This document shows, one piece after another, positions 37,801-41,837 of a stretch of 41,837 nucleotides of DNA; the first letter of the stretch is position 1; every line of letters starts with the position of its first letter. Source of the stretch: an uncultured beta proteobacterium (GTDB taxonomy: Bacteria > Pseudomonadota > Gammaproteobacteria > Burkholderiales > Burkholderiaceae_C); contig CAIWPS010000403.1 of NCBI GenBank assembly GCA_903914615.1, positions 1 through 41,837 of the forward strand. Reading direction: 5' to 3'. The translations under genes were made by a program, and so were the position numbers. The notes under the pieces were generated by a model that saw nothing but the letters and a program-made list of their open reading frames with translations, was not told the DNA's origin and made no database searches.

Positions 37801-38081
37801 GCTTCATCCACGCCAAGGCGGGGGAGTTTGTGGTGCATGATGGCGCGGTCCCTGGGAACACGGCGTTGCTGAGCGCCATCAACGCTGGACGTACCATCAC
37901 ACCGGCCGCAGCGCAGGGGAGCCGTATGGTTGCGGCCAGCGGCGGCTCTGGGTCACAGATAGTCATCACCGCCTGGGATGGCAAGAGCGTCGATACTTGG
38001 CTTCGCAACGGTGGCGCAACGCAGCTTCGCCAGGGCCTTAATCAGGCGACGGGGCAGTATGGAGGCGTAGGAATTCGATGA
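34848..38081 (+). CDS. Tail tape measure protein
   Basis: 1077 residues from GTG 34848, overlapping the previous stop by one base and preceded by GGAGG six bases upstream. Long helical coiled-coil regions occupy residues 1-650, with regular Glu/Lys/Gln heptads. A glycine/serine-rich and hydrophobic section follows (about 700-900, including VIPGVGTAVGAVIGAAGGLLAG). The C-terminal motif YHTGGMIGDFGDYG and AKAGEFVVHDGAVPGN are typical of tape-measure ends. At about 0.15 nm per residue it implies a tail near 160 nm. The tail length and the absence of a sheath gene fit a siphovirus-like particle. Confidence 0.88.
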   Translation: MAGNSDVQISISIIDQNGQKAVVELQGALQGLAAAGETAGAATAAGLDKVGSHALTNLDNVRLLRDDLGIRIPRAMEKAIASSQLLSGALSTVGTGLIAFGAVEIFTRMGEQVYNLYEKYLDVGAAAKAYQEQVEKTRDEDLINPRSIETAIERFSQATTAAQGFKTAAESMSGNFWSDVMSGFSNGGVGSAFSAGLMDTWGARQIANEGFKNQGVADALNPKILEMQHQLALGQIELTHASDGQMQGQAKITAELQKQLEINRANQAFAQDIERAKGNTNPADAGYAARAQKDAIAAAQAHAKEVELARTEHDEIVRLQQDATMAGLTGNAQLEAQREAALNKFTEKYGASAAARAAIDAEFQARALAQQDELDAKTRKAAEDATLAGMTGISRIQAETAFALEALDKEEQKAIGPGGKETPAQSADFTARRASATQIGNQKQLEAEDQFYQQLRQMQQSYDTSSSEGYARIAEDAQRSIDRVQEEFHKAYGQMSQWDMAYQVASIAAGATVDQIRADADLQRERLHQRTMDSLTKEEEQAAKDMLPPWLAAELAIVDAYRDRVEKAKQLEDDQLAHVKKDSEDAKRIQADYNKEVLVAAQVRDAQMVHQMQETRDKLAGELQSFFSNPAQFIEKKAMDAAFQYLANDMLAVFQKDGSNPIVKALEGLFGMGGSPSTSTNPGEFGKSLLGSGQTAIGTTFTTAGTTMLSAAQMMVQAATRMATVGMGSAGGASGGGLGSLLSGLGGSSDASAVGAGVGDIGSSALGMAMGTDASSAGAGVGDVLGSAASSATGLSTVSGGNAAGKYLGAAGGAIAGGLGLYNAYETSNPLGGAVSGMMLGASLGSVIPGVGTAVGAVIGAAGGLLAGLFGDQGRGQAQSYDQKTVQPGIASELDQYNSGRTGYAQVSQYLNQLQISAAQQSETWGRGAYSWYNQHIVAEIQAAQAQLNAEEKAGRSQISVSAAQYHTGGMIGDFGDYGTSDTEGFIHAKAGEFVVHDGAVPGNTALLSAINAGRTITPAAAQGSRMVAASGGSGSQIVITAWDGKSVDTWLRNGGATQLRQGLNQATGQYGGVGIR

Positions 38082-38881
38082 GCCAGCACGACATTCTCAA
38101 CCCGACTCCGCTGCACCCGCTGAACCCCGATTACAGCTTCCAAAAGAAGCGGCCGATCACACACCTCAACACCAAAGCAAATCGCGGCCGGCCGTATTTT
38201 CGCGACCTCACCGATGTCGGCCACCAGTTTGTGCTGAGCTGGGCTGACAAGAGCAAAGAGGATGCAGACCGGCTCAAGTGGTACTACGAGCAGTATCAGG
38301 GCGGTGTCTTCACCTTCATCGACCACGAGGGCGGCGGCCGTCATTACGTAGGGCACTTCAGCTCTCCGGTTGAGCCCGCGCCGGCATCGCATGGTCACTG
38401 GTTTGTGCAGCAGATTCAGTTTGATGAGATCCCTGGCTTGGCGATGTTGCAATACCCCGACAGGTGGGACCGTGATGCAATCTGGGCGCTGCTGATTGAT
38501 GATTTCGGCGACGGCCCGATGGCTGCGGTGAACGGCACCTGGACGCTTGCGACGAACGCTGCGGCGAAGAGCGGCTCAGTTATCTCCAGCCCCAACACCA
38601 ACACGACGGATCGGGCCGCCTATCAGTACCGAGGCTATGGTTTTCAGTTCTGGGCTCCCACTGGCCCGGCGATGGGCATCGCGCAGATATTGCTCGACGG
38701 CGTGGTGCTTGGCAACGTGGACTTTTATTCGGCCGTCGCATCCACGCAGGCGGTCAACCTCTTCACCCAGCTCAACGTGCCGCTCGGCGTGCATGTCGTC
38801 CAGATTAACGCCACCAACACGAAGGACAGCTCCTCCACCGGCAAGACGATCCAGTGGGATGCGCTGAGGGTGATGCGCTAA
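38078..38881 (+). CDS. Distal tail protein with a C-terminal beta-sandwich
   Basis: 267 residues. The N-terminal half begins LNPTPLHPLNPDYSFQKK and shows the distal-tail/DUF2460-like pattern (VLSWADKSKEDADRLKWYYEQYQGGVFTFID). The C-terminal half, residues about 150-267, has YRGYGFQFWAPTGPAMGIAQ, LLDGVVLGNVDFYS, VHVVQINATNTKDSSSTGK and WDALRVMR. That resembles the jelly-roll or CBM-like repeat found in carbohydrate-binding proteins. It probably contributes to host recognition at the tail tip. It overlaps the tape measure by four bases. Confidence 0.62.
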   Translation: MSQHDILNPTPLHPLNPDYSFQKKRPITHLNTKANRGRPYFRDLTDVGHQFVLSWADKSKEDADRLKWYYEQYQGGVFTFIDHEGGGRHYVGHFSSPVEPAPASHGHWFVQQIQFDEIPGLAMLQYPDRWDRDAIWALLIDDFGDGPMAAVNGTWTLATNAAAKSGSVISSPNTNTTDRAAYQYRGYGFQFWAPTGPAMGIAQILLDGVVLGNVDFYSAVASTQAVNLFTQLNVPLGVHVVQINATNTKDSSSTGKTIQWDALRVMR

Positions 38882-39570
38882 TGGGTGGCCTGGTCCAGAT
38901 CGTGGGCGCGCGTTCGGGGGTTGCACCCGTCTGCCTGCTCGACGTCGTCCGCACAAACGGCGACGCATTCCACTGGGCGAACGCGGCGATTACAGCACCC
39001 AACGTCTATGACGGCAACGTGCCGGCATGGGCTGCGCTCCAGGCGAATGCGCCCGCCAACTGGCACACGTTTTACTATCCATGGCTGCTACTTGCGGATG
39101 GCTTCCACTTCTACCGCTCGATGCAGGCTGACACTGCCGAGTTCTTGGTCCAGAACATCAGCGGCAATTCGCTTCAGCGTGATACCTCGCAGTTGCTGCG
39201 CGCCGCGAGCTTTGAGGGCGCTCTTTTTGCGTGCCGCGTATGGAACCCCCAGCTTCAGCAGGCGTCATTCGAGTGCCACGGGCGCCTCACAGTCATCAAC
39301 GCAAACGAGACAACCTGCCAGTTCGGCTCGGTGCCGCTTTTTGATTCCAGTTCCTACGATGGCAATCCCTATGAGTATTCCGAAAGTTGCCAGTGGAACT
39401 ATGGTGAGCCCGGATGTGGCGATACCACCGCGACTCCTTGCAGCAATAGCTACACTACCTGCCGCCAGCCGAAGCGATTCTTCGGGGTTCTCAATACCTT
39501 TCAGGTCAACCTTCAGCCTTCAGTGGCTAATATCTCCACGAGCTCCGTCGAGCGCAGGAGGATGGTGTAA
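38881..39570 (+). CDS. Tail tip protein, DUF2163/BR0599 type
   Basis: 229 residues from ATG 38881, sharing one base with the previous stop. The Cys-rich C-terminal pattern CGDTTATPCSNSYTTCRQPKR followed by FFGVLNTF matches the DUF2163/BR0599 family, which is found in tail tips of siphoviruses and gene-transfer agents. The N-terminal part is beta-rich (ISGNSLQRDTSQLLRAASFEGALFACRVW). The conserved cysteines may hold a metal or structural bridges. Confidence 0.68.
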   Translation: MGGLVQIVGARSGVAPVCLLDVVRTNGDAFHWANAAITAPNVYDGNVPAWAALQANAPANWHTFYYPWLLLADGFHFYRSMQADTAEFLVQNISGNSLQRDTSQLLRAASFEGALFACRVWNPQLQQASFECHGRLTVINANETTCQFGSVPLFDSSSYDGNPYEYSESCQWNYGEPGCGDTTATPCSNSYTTCRQPKRFFGVLNTFQVNLQPSVANISTSSVERRRMV

Positions 39571-41687
39571 TGCCTGCTGGAGATTTGACCAATGCAAATG
39601 TCGGGGTCGCAGTTCCGCTGTGCTACGGCTATGTCCGCGTCACCGGGAACGAGGCGGCGTTTACAACGGTCCCTGCATCCACCACCAGCGAAACAGAAGC
39701 TTACCCGCTTTTGCAGGTAGGAATCTATCTCGGCGGTGAGGGTGAGTGGGATGGGCCAGATTCTCTTTTTATCAATGGAAACCGGATGTTCGCCTACGAT
39801 GTCAACGGTAACCGCATCGGGCCGAATCCAACTACCGGAACCATTCCCGCAGACGGCGGTTCCGCAGATACTTCTTTGATTGTGGGGACTTTATACGCTT
39901 TTAACTTTCATCCCGGCGTGGATGCAGGGCTTTCTGGCGCGACAGTCGCCGAGCAGGACTTTGACCCGCTTTGGTCCTTTTTTGAGGGCGTCGTTACTCC
40001 GCTTTGTTACACTCGCATCGCTTACTGGGGCATAGGATGGACTCCCCAGATCAATGGCGACCAATCTAAGATGCAGCCGATCTGTGATATGCGGACGATG
40101 AAGTGTCGCATTTTTGACGCGACCGGCACGCAGATTGATTACCGATTTACGACGAACCCGGTGTGGCACATCGTCGACAGTTGGCTTCGCCGGGCTATCA
40201 AGCCACAATGGACGATTGATGCCTCGACCGGCCCGGCCGCGCTGACTGCCAGCGAGATTGGCTGCTTTCGTTGGGATATCATTGCCGAGTCCGCGGCCTA
40301 CTGCGATGAGATTCTTACGGCAACCGGCACTCCGCGCTTTGAAGGCAGCTACGCTTTTTCAGCGGGGACCACACTTGCTGCGATGCACGAGCAGATGCTT
40401 TTATGTTGCCGGGGGTATCAGCGGGAGATTGCGGGCAAGATAGCTATCTTCGTAGACAGGCCACGTTCGTCGGGTTTCACCGCGACGGGCGAAATGTTGA
40501 TTCCGGGCAGCTTTATCGCCGACGACACACTACTCCACAAAAACGCCAATCGGTACATAGCCACTTATCTTGAAACTGGGCTACCGGCCGTCTCCACGAT
40601 TTCTACCATCTCTCGCACCGGTGGAGTGGTGACTATCAATACGGTGGAAACAAACCCCTGCATCGCAAACGACCTGATTATTGTCGGTGGTGTCGAAGAT
40701 GACTCGTTTAATCAGGCATATCTTGTCACAGCCAACACCTCTGGGGTTATTACCGCGCCCACCGCTGCGACCGACACTTCCTCCAGCACCGGCGGCTCGA
40801 TAGGCTATCTTGAGTCGCGCTTTTCGCAGCGCACTCCTGAAGCTCCGGCTCACATTCAACACCAGCTGGCCATCGGGCAGGTAATGCCCCCGGCCGCTGG
40901 CGGCCAAAGGCTCAAGCGCGTCAAGGTCAGCTACGATTACGCCAGCTCCACTTGGGACCAGGCGATGCGGTTGTTGCTTTACGAGCGGTACCGCGACCTT
41001 GGCGCAGATGCGGCTCCCTACCAGCCCCCCGTTCGTGTGTCGCTTACGCTTTGGTCTGAAGCTGTGGACGCCAGCGGCAACATTCTATGGGAGCTTGGGC
41101 CTGGCGATGTCATCACGCTCGATGCGACGACGTTCTACGAGTTCGCTGGCGACTATGAAATCCAGGAGTTCATCCCCCACCCACTTCAGGTAAACCCCCA
41201 GCAGCAGGGGGGCACTTTCATCACCGAGCCCGCAGCGAACTCGGGCACAATTTCATTGGTGCTCTGGAGCTTTCAGCCGGACGCTTTTACAGACACCTCC
41301 GGAGTCGCCAATGCCAGCTTTGCGACCGTCCCTGGGGCGTTCCTGTATGGTGGCACCTCCGGTGGAACATGGGCATTGCTCACCGGCACGTTGACTGTTT
41401 CAGCGCCCACGCCGACTGGCCCCTACGAGGGCTATACGATCACCGTTTCCTGGACCGGGATTACTGCTTCGATGCCAGACGGCAGCGTGATGCACTATTC
41501 AGACGGCAGCGTCGCTTTCCTCAGCTTTTATACCGGAACGTTCTATCTGGTCGATGCGATCACCGGGATGGGGGATGGCGTCTGCGTCCCGTCAGGGCCT
41601 TCGACCCCATCGATTCCCTCCGGGGCTCACGTCCTTTACACTGGCCTGACCAACCCGATCGGGACGACCACCACCTACACGCTGTAA
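39570..41687 (+). CDS. Tail tip / host-attachment protein
   Basis: 705 residues from ATG 39570, behind AGGAGG. The start MPAGDLTNANVGVAVPLCYGYVRVTGN and the following beta-rich region, then KRVKVSYDYASSTWDQAMRLLLYERYRDLG, PGDVITLDATTFYEFAGDYEIQEF and a large Ig-like C-terminus (about 575-700), fit the central-fibre or J/GTA-tip class. It would form the tail tip that contacts the receptor. Compared with lambda gpJ it is short. The stop faces the next minus-strand gene convergently. Confidence 0.68.
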   Translation: MPAGDLTNANVGVAVPLCYGYVRVTGNEAAFTTVPASTTSETEAYPLLQVGIYLGGEGEWDGPDSLFINGNRMFAYDVNGNRIGPNPTTGTIPADGGSADTSLIVGTLYAFNFHPGVDAGLSGATVAEQDFDPLWSFFEGVVTPLCYTRIAYWGIGWTPQINGDQSKMQPICDMRTMKCRIFDATGTQIDYRFTTNPVWHIVDSWLRRAIKPQWTIDASTGPAALTASEIGCFRWDIIAESAAYCDEILTATGTPRFEGSYAFSAGTTLAAMHEQMLLCCRGYQREIAGKIAIFVDRPRSSGFTATGEMLIPGSFIADDTLLHKNANRYIATYLETGLPAVSTISTISRTGGVVTINTVETNPCIANDLIIVGGVEDDSFNQAYLVTANTSGVITAPTAATDTSSSTGGSIGYLESRFSQRTPEAPAHIQHQLAIGQVMPPAAGGQRLKRVKVSYDYASSTWDQAMRLLLYERYRDLGADAAPYQPPVRVSLTLWSEAVDASGNILWELGPGDVITLDATTFYEFAGDYEIQEFIPHPLQVNPQQQGGTFITEPAANSGTISLVLWSFQPDAFTDTSGVANASFATVPGAFLYGGTSGGTWALLTGTLTVSAPTPTGPYEGYTITVSWTGITASMPDGSVMHYSDGSVAFLSFYTGTFYLVDAITGMGDGVCVPSGPSTPSIPSGAHVLYTGLTNPIGTTTTYTL

Positions 41688-41701
41688 GCAAAAAAAGGGA
41701 T

Positions 41702-41837
41702 TTACGTACTTAATTGCCTTGGCTGACGGGAGCCGCATTTCGGGCAGGATTTACGGCGCTCACGGGCGCTGAGTTGGTGAGCACATTGGACGCAGGGCAG
41801 CTCAATACGAGCGCGCGGCACGGGCGGCTTGATACGC
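41702..41837 (-). CDS. Zinc-ribbon protein, C-terminal part (cut by window end)
   Basis: The open minus-strand frame at the window edge ends at 41702. The last 44 residues include RIELPCVQCAHQLSARERRK and SCPKCGSRQPRQ, two CxxC pairs with 12 residues between them, a zinc ribbon with a basic tail. It may be a phage regulatory gene near the right end, for which Mu Com (a small zinc-finger regulator of mom) is a positional parallel, or a host gene. The minus transcript continues into a T-run at 41697-41691. Start and full length are not in the window. Confidence 0.5.
   Translation of the reverse strand, partial: RIKPPVPRARIELPCVQCAHQLSARERRKSCPKCGSRQPRQLST

Larger units (their letters stand above)
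573..41837. mobile_element. Mu-like transposable prophage (left end inside, right end outside window)
   Basis: The element is defined by a MuA-type transposase and MuB-type ATPase, an S24 repressor and a Mu-order head gene block. The left boundary is placed at 573 because host lipase coding sequence stops there, and because the phage strand then begins with TGTGAGTACAGG; Mu-family ends start with TG. A 5-bp target duplication would be expected, and agcac at 568-572 is the left-hand candidate, but its partner is not in the window. The exact base could be off by several positions. No right end is visible by 41837. Confidence 0.85.

Noticed and set aside
1-41837. tRNA genes, CRISPR arrays, insertion sequences, integrase-type att sites
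   Set aside because: I saw no cloverleaf with a T-loop consensus, no spaced direct-repeat array, no IS transposase and no tyrosine or serine integrase. Integration is explained by the Mu-type transposase.

Overview
The window is almost entirely one Mu-like transposable prophage with a short piece of host DNA at its left edge. The hallmarks read directly from the sequence are a DDE transposase of MuA type, a MuB-type AAA ATPase, a self-cleaving S24 repressor, and a late block in Mu order: DUF3486 small terminase, gp28-type large terminase, DUF935 portal, MuF head protein, protease/scaffold, DUF2190 decoration protein, capsid, DUF1320, gpG-like and gp37-like proteins. The host is a Gram-negative bacterium of roughly 60% GC. 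The lipase fragment and the style of the fibre proteins lean towards Acidobacteriota (Terriglobia), but I hold that with low confidence.

Layout. Bases 1-572 hold the C-terminal half of a class 3 lipase gene on the minus strand, cut off just before its conserved RGTE motif. The candidate left prophage end lies at about 573. The next 340 bases carry no gene but contain a 26-bp direct repeat at the very end and two inverted pairs of a 13-bp motif. From 912 to 16728 about 25 genes run leftward: two fibre/adhesin genes (one with a signal peptide and SGNH-hydrolase motifs), many small zinc-ribbon and helix-turn-helix proteins, a Gam-position protein, two tiny membrane proteins, the MuB ATPase, the transposase, two tandem paralogous regulators and a small Ner-position protein. 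Nineteen junctions in this unit are 4-nt ATGA or GTGA overlaps, so it looks like one translationally coupled operon driven by a promoter at about 16752-16781 that overlaps an operator.

From 16771 rightward come the repressor and a lipoprotein (a likely lysogeny-expressed cargo gene), then a D12-class adenine methyltransferase. A 200-nt intergenic stretch with at least seven stem-loops, including a three-way junction, precedes a FlgJ-type endolysin. Lysis-region membrane proteins and a membrane-anchored HKD phospholipase-D-family protein follow. The head genes occupy 22608-31136 and the tail genes 31137-41687. No sheath gene is seen; the tail tube, chaperone-position genes, tape measure and DUF2163-like tip genes point to a long non-contractile (siphovirus-like) tail. 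The right prophage end and the missing N-terminal half of the lipase must lie beyond 41837.

The divergent layout, with transposition genes leftward and structural genes rightward from a central repressor, differs from Mu itself and recalls the BcepMu arrangement. The most interesting unexplained signals are the structured RNA region at 18962-19163, a 37-nt element found three times between genes and always on the sense strand, the left-end repeat architecture, and the membrane-anchored PLD protein in the lysis region.
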